Source: Aegilops tauschii subsp. strangulata (lineage: Eukaryota; Streptophyta; Magnoliopsida; Poales; Poaceae). From it: a stretch of 64,000 bases of DNA. This document shows positions 45,206-55,115 of the stretch, piece by piece. Every line of letters begins with the position of its first letter. Positions within the stretch are counted from its first letter, which is position 1. The stretch spans positions 501,464,544 through 501,528,543 of the forward strand of contig NC_053037.3 of the NCBI RefSeq assembly GCF_002575655.3. Reading direction: 5' to 3'. A model generated the notes under the pieces. It made no database searches and had not been told where the DNA came from. It was given only the letters and a program-made list of their open reading frames with translations. Made by a program: the position numbers and the translations under genes.

Positions 45206-46324
45206 ATGCGAGGAAATTTACAAACTTAGCCCCCGTTTCAAATTTCTACTACATCACAGCAACATTAGTCGGTTGGGAATAGGATGGTAATCTCGCATAC
45301 ACCGAATATTTGCCGACGAGAGTTTGTTTTTGGCGCCCACCGTGTATGAATATGAATCGGGGAGGGAGTCGATTTCGGCCGAGGACACACTGTGTTTTGG
45401 CGCTCACCATGTATGAATCCGGGTGAGAGGCGGTTACGTCACGTTTGGGTGAAATTACAAACCTACCCCTATCGAAACCAATAGAAATCCAGCACATAGG
45501 CTTTGCGTGGCAGGGATAGGCAGTAGTGATTTCCATATCGTAGATTTTGGTTTCGGGCGGTTACTACGACTTTCCCGCTTCGTTCAAATTTTGCAGAGTG
45601 CATGTTTACCGTGCCAACTCAATTCGAATCCCGTTTGTATTCTATTTTTTCGGGCAGGATCCATTTTCAATTGGAATTACATTCTATATACATCATTTTC
45701 TTATATATACTTTCAAAAGCACAACAAAGAATTTTGCTCCTTTATATGTATAATATGATTTACAAATACAACGATCTCGAAATTTTAAGGTTGAATTCGA
45801 AATTTTTTAACCAAATTATGTTCTACTAAAATGTATGGATCAGTAATATCTACATATTAAATAACATAGATGTGCGTGAATTCATATGAGTATGAATGTT
45901 TGAAAGATCAATTTTGGTTCGAGTATGGATTACATGTATCATCATCTCGAATTCAAATATTTGAATCCCTTTTTTGTTCACTCCTTTCACGCCCATCTCT
46001 CTCTCGCATGCATGCTCCTTCAGGTAGCTATCACTCTCTTTTCTCCAGCTCACCCGCACACTCACTTCATGTTTCTCCTATCCACGCAAACATGGTCTCT
46101 CGACGTCTCCCTTGAGAAGTGTCACACTCTCCCTATCATTATACATTACACAGTTTTCATTATCTCTCACGTCTCTACTGTTCAATGGTATCACTCGGTA
46201 CCTGAGCTTTCTTTTTCACCGCCACACAGACAGTCTCCACTCGTCTTTCACTTTGTCTTTCTCTCTATGGGATTCTATCACACGCGCTATATGTCTCTAC
46301 ATATGACTCATACCACTAAAATTA
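45206..46324. other. Region without a supported gene
   Basis: After a GC-rich leader on the minus strand (45,050-45,200), a duplicated word (GGCGCCCACCGTGTATGAAT at 45,331 and GGCGCTCACCATGTATGAAT at 45,399) appears. Then about 400 bases of A/T-rich DNA follow and a gradual change to pyrimidine-rich sequence. Open frames here have low-complexity serine/histidine content and are not credible. Confidence 0.5.
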
Positions 46325-46830
46325 CTCTCTCTCTCTCTCTCCTGTAGACACAACAGTTGTTGCGATCTCCTTTTCGTCTCCATCCCAGACTGACATCATT
46401 CATTTGTTTACCAATCAGACAACCCCGACTACCGTCTCCTCTCTCTCTCTCTCACAGACAAACACACACAACTCCTGCTTCCACTCCCCTTCCCGACTAC
46501 CGTCTCTCTCTCTCACACACACAAAACTCTCGCTTTCGGACCCCGACTCGTATTTCTCTCACAAACATTTATCGACTAGCTAGCCTCTAGATAGGTTTAT
46601 ACACCCGCACACTCGTGCTTCCACCATCGCATACATGTCTATCTCCCGGTCCTTGTATCCATGTAGATTTTTATTCCCTTCATGAGACACGCCCTCTCGA
46701 TCGTGCACACACACACTATCGCCTCATTTTAAGCTGATACCTATCGCACACACACTCCTTGTGTCTTTGTCACACATGCACTCCGTCCTCCTCCACTCTC
46801 CCTCTCTCTCACACACACATGGGCTTTTTG
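46325..46830. repeat. CT/CA-rich low-complexity stretch
   Basis: Repeated (CT)n and (CA)n runs, for example at 46,325-46,341, 46,440-46,458, 46,505-46,520 and 46,800-46,820, in pyrimidine-rich DNA with no gene. Confidence 0.75.
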
Positions 46831-46834
46831 CAAC

Positions 46835-47276
46835 AACTAGCAAGATGCCCATGCGTTGCATGGAACATCAAGATGCATTTGTGTGAGTACTTTATCTTGT
46901 GGGGAAAAGGATGAACGAGGGAAGGCCTTATTTGCAAATGTGGAGAGGGGTGTGGGTATCTTTTTGCAAAATTGCCATAGTTTCCTTCCTATCCGTCAGA
47001 TATAGATCGGACAGCCTATATTGCAGGATGGCAGGCACACGATCATCACCGACAATGCTTTTTATAAGAGTGGGGATAAAAAATAGAGTTGGTGATGATG
47101 GTGTGCCTGCCATCCTGCAATGTAGGTCGTCGATTTATATCTGACGGATAGGAAGGAAAATACGGCAATTTACCCGCACTCTTCACCACATTTGCAGATA
47201 AGGCCTTCCCTCGTTCATCCTTTTCTCCCACAAGATCTTGATGTTCCATGCAACGCACGGGCATCTTGCTAGTAAG
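46835..47276. mobile_element. Foldback element with CTAGCAAGATGCCC ends
   Basis: The left arm (46,835-47,060) and right arm (47,085-47,276) are inverted copies. They share the ends AACTAGCAAGATGCCCATGC and GCACGGGCATCTTGCTAGTA, the words GATGAACGAGGGAAGGCCTT, TTCCTTCCTATCCGTCAGAT and GCAGGATGGCAGGCACAC, and a central GGTGATGATGGTG-type turn. No coding capacity. No target duplication was found. A second partial copy lies at 50,640-50,829 in the right-arm orientation. Confidence 0.75.
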
Positions 47277-48090
47277 AGTAGAAATTAGACATATACCACT
47301 TCTTGAATCTTGAAACCAACAACATTCCTCCCTTATCTCATCAAAACCGCAAAAGGAATATATTTTGAGTGAAACATAACATATTTTTAGTGATATACGT
47401 ATTTCAAAACTAGACTTTTTTCTATCAAATCGGTGAATATGTATTAATCTACTTTGATCGTGTGGCAACGCATTGGCACATTGCTAGTAGTTATTATAAT
47501 TTTTTGGACACCAGACAAATGGTGGAGTACATATACGAAGAGAAGAGGCGCACGCACGCAGTCGGCCTCTCGCTGTCTCGCACACATGAGTGTTACGTAA
47601 AGGCGACATTAACAGATAAACCCTAAAACCCTAGGTGCACGATTGCTGCATTCGCGGGTACCGGGTACGTGGTGGAGCACCTTTGTAGGAATAGTCAGCT
47701 CGCGTGATAATTTTATCCGTAGGAGTTGATGGTCGGCACCACAGGTGAACGACTTGGAGCCCGGTGGCTCGCCAGTTGCCACAGATCGAGTAGCCACGTT
47801 TAAAATATCTTTTTTTAGCGGGGTTAAGAGTTCCAATTTTCAATGGCGTGTTTTAAGTAGTAAGTAGTTTTTAGAATGATTGGTATGGAGCGAAAATGGA
47901 ATTCATAATACTATGTACCTCCTTGGCGTATGGTTGTATGATTTTTTTTTGCGATGGAGCTTGTATGGGTTTATGTTGCGAGATGTTGAACCTGGTAGTT
48001 CTAGGGCAAATACTATGGTTTAGATTTAGATGCTGGTTTTCAGTAATGAAAATCGGAAGGGGAAACCCTTCTTTGATTAAAAAAAAACTA
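47277..48090. other. Region without a supported gene
   Basis: A further end-like word GGCACATTGCTAGTAG lies at 47,474. A short GC-richer stretch (47,620-47,800) with an open minus-strand frame is not recognisable. I see nothing else that I can name. Confidence 0.4.
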
Positions 48091-48217
48091 CTTCCTCCAT
48101 TCTGCTTTACTAGTCCCCATCGTACTTTGGGTCAAAGTTTGTCCACAAATTTTACTTGTAAGATGTGAATGGAAAACGAGATTTTGTTATACCCAAACAA
48201 AAAAGGACTGGAGGGAG
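48091..48217. mobile_element. Stowaway-like MITE
   Basis: CTTCCTCCATTCTGCTTTAC at the left is mirrored by GGACTGGAGGGAG at the right, 127 bp in total. TA precedes it; TTA follows it, so the right-hand TA is altered. The ends belong to the CTCCCTCC class. Confidence 0.6.
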
Positions 48218-48830
48218 TTATTGCTCTGGCACGGACGCGACCTCTCATAGCGCAGGCATTGAACCGGCGCGCCGGCCAAGAGGGCCGCACTCGCTGCAGG
48301 CCCGGCTGAGCACGCCTCCTCGCCGCGTGCAACAAGCTTAAGACTGCCCCGCCTGCCTTCATTGAATCCGCGCATGTGCTGGCAACACGTCCTTCCGCGA
48401 GCCGGCAGGCATTTTGGAACACAAAAAATGACTAAAATATAATTAATTTACGCATGGTCTTGACTTGTTGTGCTCGCACTGGTAGCAGGAACTAGTAGAG
48501 GATTTTCTTTATTTATAACTCTCCTCACGTTTTTTTTGCTTTGAAGTGAATCATGGTTGTGGACATTATGTATGAATGTGCAGATATCTGTGAACATGAG
48601 TTTGATGTGGAAGTTGAACGTGGAATGTCGGGCTTGCGCGTGAACTATACCATGTCCAATGCTTCGGATGTTATTGTTTGGAAAGTTATTGCTGTTATTA
48701 CATGACCCCAAAAAAAAAACATTTTGTGCCACATCAGTAGATGCACGGACATCACAACAGACATGCTGACTGGATAAACATTTGAACCTAGCTATTATGA
48801 AGGAAATTTTGTATTGACAACAGTTTTAGA
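48218..48830. other. Region without a supported gene
   Basis: A GC-rich block (48,220-48,420) followed by A/T-rich DNA. The minus-strand frames are short and unrecognised. Confidence 0.4.
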
Positions 48831-48848
48831 TAACAGGAGACGCCTACC

Positions 48849-49680
48849 CTGCTCTGCCTCTGCTAGCTTATTTCTGGCTTCTTCCATCTCTTCTTTGGCT
48901 TGCGTGAAGAGAGCATCTGATTGCTCTTTTCGCTTCTTCAAGAAATCAACTACATTCTCAAGGGTTGCTGCACGCTTTCTTTCAGCCTTTACTAATGCCA
49001 CGAGGACACGAACAGCTGACGACTCCACCTGGCTTGTGTGTATCCAGCATCATCTGGGAATTTGCACCTTGTGTCTAATCTAGCATCATTAGGGAACTGG
49101 CACCTTGTGTGTAATCCAGCCTTATTTTGGAAACATGATCTCGAGGTTGACCATACTTCCCTCCTCGCAGGAACTGCATTCTGACATGAAGTTACTTCTT
49201 TTTTAGATCAATACTCAGAGAACCTAGATCCATTTAGTAGAAGCCAGATAAACAGAACTCGGAGAAGTGAATTCAAAAGGAAAAATAAATAAAAATAGAC
49301 TACAAGGTGAGAACACCCACTTCCTACATCAAGCTAAAAACGAAAGCATTAGGACGATTAAGACTCTTCTTATTACACATCGAAGAATACCACGCTTAAG
49401 AGAAACAGAAACTACAACATATACACATCGAAGAACACGAGGCTACACGAAAGTAATTGAAAGGGTGTTACTTACCAAAGCTCGTTTTACAAGTTCGGTG
49501 CAGCTCCTCTTTAACTTGCCACGCTCCTTGAAGATGTCCCGAATATCCCGTGTTTGGTCTTCATTGCTCCTCTGCATGTTCGCACTCGTGGTTTTAAAAT
49601 CTCAACATGGCAAGAAAAATATACTACTACTAATACTCGCATCTTGTGGGCAACATTAAAGCACTCGTCTGCCATGTTAG
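48849..49680 (-). pseudogene. Coiled-coil gene fragment, three candidate exons
   Basis: On the minus strand ATG at about 49,675 reads MADECFNVAHKM. A second candidate exon (about 49,583-49,475) contains MQRSNEDQTRDIRDIFKERG and KLKRSCTELVKRAL and ends at a good donor GTAAGT. A third (about 49,030-48,849) contains ESSAVRVLVALVKAERKRAA and KKRKEQSDALFTQAKEEMEE and ends at CAG|GTAGGC-like sequence. The third exon has heptad-like leucine/alanine spacing, i.e. a coiled coil. I do not recognise the protein, and the first splice is not clear. It may be a captured host gene fragment or part of a transposon gene; it shares the inverted-repeat region with the AP2 ORF. Confidence 0.4.
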
Positions 49681-49806
49681 AGCATCTCCAACAGAATCGC
49701 AACGCGCGGCGTTTTAAAAAAGCGTTTACAGTGCTGAGATCGAGAAGTAGATACTAGAGAGTAGAGGATAGTTCTCAGCATAGATAGATAAAAAAAGATA
49801 ATTCAA

Positions 49807-50334
49807 CTACTCCTCGTCGTCCGACTCCTCCTTGGTGATGTCCTCCTCCGACGTCTGACTGTAGGCGTGAAGATACCGATCATCGTCGGATTCCCAGGGC
49901 GACGCTGCTCCTAGCCTCATGTTGAATTGAGCGTCCGCTTTTCGCCTACGCTTGTCCTCGCGATAGGCGGCTCGCTCCGCCCTCCTCTTATCCCTCTCCG
50001 CCCTCCTTTGCGCGTAGAACTTGCGCTCTTTGATGATGTCCTGCGGGAAGTGTTGGCGCCACAGCGCCATGGCTTCCTTGTCGGTACTAAGCCGCGGCAG
50101 AGGCGCGAGCTCCTGCGCCCGCTCCCGCGTCGGCACGTTGGGGAAGTTCAATGTTCTATGAGGCCACCGGAGGCGCCACACCGCCGCGTCATACGTGCGG
50201 GCGGCCTCGTTGGCAGTGTCAAAATTGCCGAGGCCGAGGCGCATCCCGCGGAATTGGATCTCGGCGAAGAAGCCGCCGGAGGGGCGCGCGCGGACGCCGT
50301 GGTATCCCCAAGTTTCCCGGCGACGCGGCGGCAT
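49807..50334 (-). CDS. AP2/ERF-like protein, single exon, intact
   Basis: The ATG at 50,334 stands in GCCACCATGCC, a strong start context. The frame is open for 175 codons to TAG. Residues 9-67 form an AP2/ERF-type DNA-binding domain: YHGVRARPSGGFFAEI (beta strands 1-2), RLGLGNFDTANEAARTYDAA (strand 3 and helix) and LNFPNVP at the end. It differs from canonical ERF domains (YRGVRxRPWGKWAAEIR, WLG): W is replaced by S and F, and WLG by GLG. A basic helix (RRAERDKRRAERAAYREDKR) and an acidic tail (SEEDITKEESDDEE) follow. No stop or frameshift is present. Such AP2-like ORFs are, from memory, multiplied in Triticeae genomes. Whether this one is expressed or binds DNA is unknown. Confidence 0.7.
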   Translation of the reverse strand: MPPRRRETWGYHGVRARPSGGFFAEIQFRGMRLGLGNFDTANEAARTYDAAVWRLRWPHRTLNFPNVPTRERAQELAPLPRLSTDKEAMALWRQHFPQDIIKERKFYAQRRAERDKRRAERAAYREDKRRRKADAQFNMRLGAASPWESDDDRYLHAYSQTSEEDITKEESDDEE

Positions 50335-50442
50335 GGTGGCGCGGCGGCGGCGAGGCAAAAAAGAGCAGGGAGAGAGCGGTGGCGAGGCAGAGAGCGGGGA
50401 GAGAGCGGTGGCGAGGCATAGAGCGGTGGGAGGGCGTTCGAT

Positions 50443-50450
50443 TTTATAAA
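50443..50450 (-). promoter_or_regulatory. TATA box of the AP2-like ORF
   Basis: TTTATAAAAT on the minus strand lies about 110 bases upstream of the ATG, separated by a leader with GCCACCGCTCTCTCCC repeats (three copies). Confidence 0.6.
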
Positions 50451-50639
50451 GCGCACCGGACGCCGCGCGCCAAAACTAGCGCACGCCCGGCCGCTTTTTC
50501 CCGCGCGCGCGCGATCCTTTCCCGACGTCTCTACTATCTCTACTCTCTTCTCTACTGTTATATTTATTTAATATTTAATATTTAATATTTATCTCTACTT
50601 CCTTTACTGTCTACTTTTTTTCTCAATACTTTTTTTTCT

Positions 50640-50829
50640 TGCAATATAGGCCGTCCGATTTATATCTGACAGATAGGAAGGAAACAGATGGGAATTTTGC
50701 AAAAAGATACCCATACCCCTCTCCAGATTTGCAAATAAGGCCTTCCCTCGTTCATCCTTCTCTCCCACAAGATAAACAGCTCATACAAATGCATCTTCAT
50801 GCGTGCAACACATGGGCATCTTGCTAGTT
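50640..50829. repeat. Inverted partner of the foldback left arm
   Basis: Bases 50,640-50,829 are an inverted copy of 46,835-47,030. They share the internal words TTTTGCAAAAAGATACCCA and TTTGCAAATAAGGCCTTCCC and the end GGGCATCTTGCTAGTT. They resemble that arm more closely than the adjacent right arm at 47,085-47,276. They close a ~4-kb inverted-repeat-bounded region that contains the AP2-like ORF. Confidence 0.75.
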
Positions 50830-50892
50830 CTAAAAACCTTTCCATCATTTGCCACACTACTGGTTACAGATGAAAAACCTACCCAAGCACAG

Positions 50893-52102
50893 TGTCGGTG
50901 TAAATGACCACGGGTAGCCTAACCGACTCCCCCCGGCTCTTCGAAAATTATCAGTCCGTTCAGGCCTTCAAGCACACAAAGCATAGGGCCACCTTCCCCC
51001 GGCCGGCTATCCCCAGGGCCGACTCCCAGAAGGCGACCTAGCCTCAGAAACCTCCCCCGAGAAAGATACGAGATAGCCGACTCCAGGGAGCCGGCCCCAA
51101 GAGGACCGACTCCCAGAAGCCGGCCATGAAGAAAGCCGACTCCCAGAAGCCGGCCATAAAGAAAGCCGGCCGAGACTGCGCCTGCTAAGACTGTACCCAT
51201 GTAACGGCGATAGGATGGGGCGTGGCCGCAGTACAGCCCACTACCCCCAAATCCCGGAACGGGCATGGCCACAGGGCGCCGTACGGGCCAGCCATCCCCC
51301 GTCTGGCGCGGCACTGTAGTCATGTTGGCCTCGTTGTCACCCACGATAGGTGCCAGTACAGCCCGTGGGCGGCGGGCCCCTTTGCTAGAGAGACATCTGA
51401 AGACGGCCCGGCCTCCTCTAGTCGGCCAAGGATGTGGTCGGCTCCCAATAGTCGGCTACCTCCCTCCCTCGAAGCATGCGCCCCATTAAGGAGACAAGAC
51501 GAGGTAAGGCTACAGTGGGAGCTCGCGAGGCAGCGACACTGTAGCCACGCTTACCTCGACAAAGCTCTCGTCATCAGAGGCGAGGCAACAGTAACCAGCC
51601 GCCGACAAAGCCCCCAACCGGTGGGACCGGCGTGCCGGCCAAGAAGCCGGCAGCCGGCGGGTCCCACCAGTCGGCGGGCCCCAATGACCGGCGGAGAAGC
51701 CGGCGAGCATAGACACTGATGGCTGGGACCCGCACCCAGCCGGATTACCATTGTACCCTTGGGGGTAGGCGTATATAAACCCCCCGGGACACCCATGCAA
51801 AGTGTTGATCTCATAGAGTTTCACACGCCACATAGAGAGAAAAGGAGAGCTAGCCTTGCCTTTCTTCTTCCTCTAGCCAGACAGCTCAAGGAGCACTTGT
51901 AGCTACTAGTATTGATCTAGTGATCATGCAGAGACCCCGCAGAGCAGGACTAGTGGTGTTATCTCCACGGAGAGCCCCGAACCTAGGTAAGATCCGCCGG
52001 CGTGCATGTCTTCGCCTCATCCCGTTTCCAGGCACGGGCGACGTCTTACTGGCTCCCACAATGTCCACACCCATTGGCATATGTTGCACCTATCACCCCA
52101 CA
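50893..52102 (+). repeat. 5' LTR of Gypsy element 3
   Basis: 1,210 bp, TGTCGGTGTAAATG...CACCCCACA. It has a short tandem repeat of about 30 bp (CCGACTCCCAGAAGCCGGCC) at 51,105-51,165 and a promoter TATA box at 51,772. Confidence 0.9.
51772..51779 (+). promoter_or_regulatory. LTR TATA box of Gypsy element 3
   Basis: TATATAAA in GGCG-TATATAAA-CCCCC, 330 bases before the LTR end, is the likely start region of the genomic transcript. Confidence 0.7.
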
Positions 52103-52122
52103 TTTGGCGCCCACCGTGGGGC
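52103..52122 (+). other. Primer-binding-site region of Gypsy element 3
   Basis: TTTGGCGCCCACCGTGGGGC directly follows the LTR end. GGCGCCCACCGTGGGGCC is typical of this position in related cereal elements. I do not assign the tRNA. Confidence 0.6.
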
Positions 52123-55115
52123 CAGGTGCACCATCGTCCGGAGACCTGTTCGGGACGGGAACCCTTTTCCTCCCCCGCGAGCGCAGCCAGCCTGCTGCAC
52201 CCGATGGCGCTTGCCCCGACGCGCTGCAAGGCGTTGACGACGCCTGCGCAGCGAGCTGCCTTGCCGATCTTCTTGGCGAGACTCGCATCTCCGACGAGCC
52301 CGCGTCCGACGTGGGCACGGACTACCCCGAGAGTTGCCTCGTCAGCCTCCTCGACCAACCTCACGTCTCCGGCGAGCTTGCTGTAGACTTGGAGTCGGTC
52401 GGCTCCACCGACACGATGCTTGTCGACTCCGACACGGCATCGCTCGGCGCCTACCCCTCCGACGTGGTAGTCTTCAACGACCCTCTCCCTTGAGCTGACA
52501 GCGGCAGCAGCGCTGTTACTGAAGTACTGGTCATCAGCCACGTCGCCGACTCGGGCGAGAACGCCCACGATGCCCTGCAAACGGCGATGCATGACTTGTC
52601 CGTCCCCATCCCGGCCGACGCCGAGACCCTGGAGGCACGCCGCCTGGCCCTCATCGCGGAGGTCTAGAAGATAGCCTCTATGAGACGCCTCACCGAGGTC
52701 CACCAGCGCGAAGTCGACCGTGCCGCCTTCGGTACGCCGCCTCGCGGCGGGCCGAGCCGAGCCGGCCTCGTCAAGAAGCGCAGCGCAGCCATCGCCAGCA
52801 TGTTGGGGGCAGACCGCCCCGTCTATGCCACACCGCTTGAGAATCGGCGAGCCGCTGAGGCGGCCGCTGAAGAGCTAAATGGGCTGGGGGCTGATGAGCT
52901 CCCCTACATGACAAGGCGCATCCAGCAGCTGATCGACGCGGCCGCAGAACGGAATGAAGCCGGCGCCCGCGCTGAGAGTCCTCCCCCATGCCGAGAGCAC
53001 GCCGCGACATCCCGGTCGCCGACTGTGAGCGGCGCCCGCGCAAGGAAAGACAAGGAGCCGATTGCTAGCCGCAGCCGGACTCGGATCACCATCGAGCGCG
53101 ACGCGGAAGGCCGCCCTCGAGCAGTGGAGCGCCAAGGCAATCCGCCTCCTCCCCCGCCTCGAGGGGAGAGATATCCCACCCCGCCGCCTGTCATGCATCC
53201 GACTCTTGGTGGCCGACTAGGCCACCGCGAAGGAGTCGGCGAAAACGACGCCCGCCACCGGATCGACCGCCTAGCTCGATCCCTGGTGCTAGAAGAAGAA
53301 GATGATGTCGGCCCGCCATGCTTCGGCCCACGCATCCGCAACGAGCCCTTCCCCAAAGGGTTCTCGCTCCCTAGAGACACGCCCAAGTACAACGGCTCTA
53401 TGAAGCCGGAAGATTGGCTCATCGACTACTCTACCGCTGTCAGCATAGCGAACGGCAACAGGCGCGTAGCCGTGAAGTACATCCCTCTCATGCTACAAGG
53501 CACGGCACGCCCCTGGCTCAACAGCCTCAAGCCCTACAGCGTCAACAGCTGGCTGGACTTCACGGATGTCTTCATCCGCAACTTCACCAGCACGTACAAG
53601 CGGCCTCCCAAGCCCCGCCAGCTCTCCCTATGCGTCCAAGGGCCCAACACGTCGACCCGCGACTACCTCACGCGGTGGGCCGAGCTCCGCAACTCCTGCG
53701 AGGGGTTGCACGAGGTTCAAGCCATCGAATACTTCACCGTCGGGTGTCGAGAGGGCACCCTCCTCAAGCACCGACTCCTCTGCGACGAGCCGGCTACCCT
53801 CGACGAGCTACTGATCATTGCGGACAGGTACGCCACGGCCGACTCCTCGATGAAGACCGAGCTCCGAGTGGACGCCTATAGGAAGGTGCTCGCTCCGGCT
53901 CCCAAGACGCCGGCAGGCGACTCCAATCGGCGCCCCTACCAGAACGACCACAAGCGCAAGGCCCCTATGCCGCCTTCCACCAGTCGGCAGGTGGCCACAG
54001 TCGAAGATGAGCAGCCCGAAGAACGGCCCGCTCCCAAGAAGAAGGGCGGTAGGCCGGCTTGGCAGCCGGCCTTCTCCTACGAGCAGACTCTCGATGCCCC
54101 CTGCAAATTCCACAGCGGCACGAAGCCGTCCAACCATACAACTCGAAAGTGCCACTGGCTTACACGGATCTCCAAGGGCGAGGGGCTGGTGCCGCCACTG
54201 CCTCCCGGCCCGCCGCCTCCAGCCCCCCAGCAGCCGGCTGCTCGACCAGCAGTCGGAGCCATTCAAGATGAGTTCCTTGATGAGCACGCCGCCTACGTCG
54301 TCTTCACGAGCCAGGTTGAAGACAAGCGCAGCCGGCGCCGACAGCACCAAGAGGTCAATGCAGTCGCCTCCAGCAACCCCGAGTTCATGCATTGGTCCGA
54401 AAGGCCTATCGACTGGAGCCGGGCCGATCACCCAGAGGTGATGCCGTCCCCTGTCTCCTATGCATTGGTGTTGGATGTCACCCTCGAAACGGAGAGGCGA
54501 GCGGCCCGATTCTCCCGCATTCTGATTGATGGCAGAAGCAGTATCAACATACTATACCGCGATACCATGGAGAAGTTTAACCTCAAGGCGAAGCAGCTCA
54601 TGCCAAGCCGGACCGTGTTCCATGGCATCGTACCCGGCCTGTCCTGTTCCCCGATCGGCAAGATCAAGATAGATGTTCTCTTCGGAGACAAGGATCACTT
54701 TCGCCGAGAAGCAATCTGGTTCGAGGTAGTGGATCTGGAAAGCCCTTACCACGCCTTGCTTGGCCGACCTGCTCTGGCCAAGTTCATGGCTGTGCCCCAC
54801 TACGCCTACCTGAAGATGAAGATGAAGATGCCGAGCTCGAAGGGGATCATCACTGTAGCCGGCGACTACAAGAAGTCCATCGAGTGCGCTGCAGCCAGCA
54901 GCCGGCTGGCCGAGTCCCTCGTAGTGGCAGAAGAGAAGAAGATGCTGGAGCGAGTTGTGGCCATGGCCGGCAAGCAGCCGGCCTTGTCCCCCAACCCCAA
55001 GGATTATGATGCGCAGGGCTCCTTCCAGCCGGCCAAGGAGACGAAGAAGATACCTCTGGACCCGGAGAACCCGGAGAGGTTTGCAGTCATTGGTGCAAAC
55101 CTGGACAGTAAATAG
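52123..55115 (+). pseudogene. gag and protease of Gypsy element 3
   Basis: One reading phase runs from just after the primer site to 55,115, interrupted by TGA at 52,491 and TAG at 52,664; after the second stop it is open for 811 codons from the ATG at 52,680. The N-terminal part is disordered and acidic. The Gag capsid domain lies about 53,330-53,860 (PKYNGSMKPEDWLIDYSTAV, MLQGTARPWLNSL, RYATADSS). A basic linker follows. The protease (54,460-54,860) reads LIDGRSSINILY where relatives have DGGSS, so a glycine next to the catalytic aspartate is replaced by arginine, and ends with YHALLGRPALAKFM. TAG at 55,113 separates it from the reverse transcriptase. Confidence 0.85.

Larger units (their letters stand above)
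39393..50892. mobile_element. CACTA element, left end and interior
   Basis: CACTACAAAAAAATACACTTC starts at 39,393 directly after CAT, the 3-bp duplication candidate. The next ~200 bases contain cacttccgtgatgat words in both orientations, and then tandem GGGCCGGCCCA units. This is the end structure of a large CACTA family. No matching right end (…GTAGTG) occurs before the window ends, so the true right boundary is unknown. Assigning everything up to 50,892 to it is a working assumption. The interior has a splice-consistent minus-strand gene, MITEs and an inverted-repeat region. Confidence 0.65.

Noticed and set aside
45870..46590. Secreted or membrane peptides in the pyrimidine-rich region
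   Set aside because: Leucine/serine/histidine-rich frames arise from (CT)n and (CA)n DNA.
46835..50829. A Mutator-like element with proven target duplication
   Set aside because: The flanks (TTTTTGCAAC and CTAAAAACCT) do not match, so class and exact ends remain unproven.
53414..54441. Alternative long frames inside gag of Gypsy element 3
   Set aside because: They are out-of-phase shadows; only the main phase has capsid and protease motifs.
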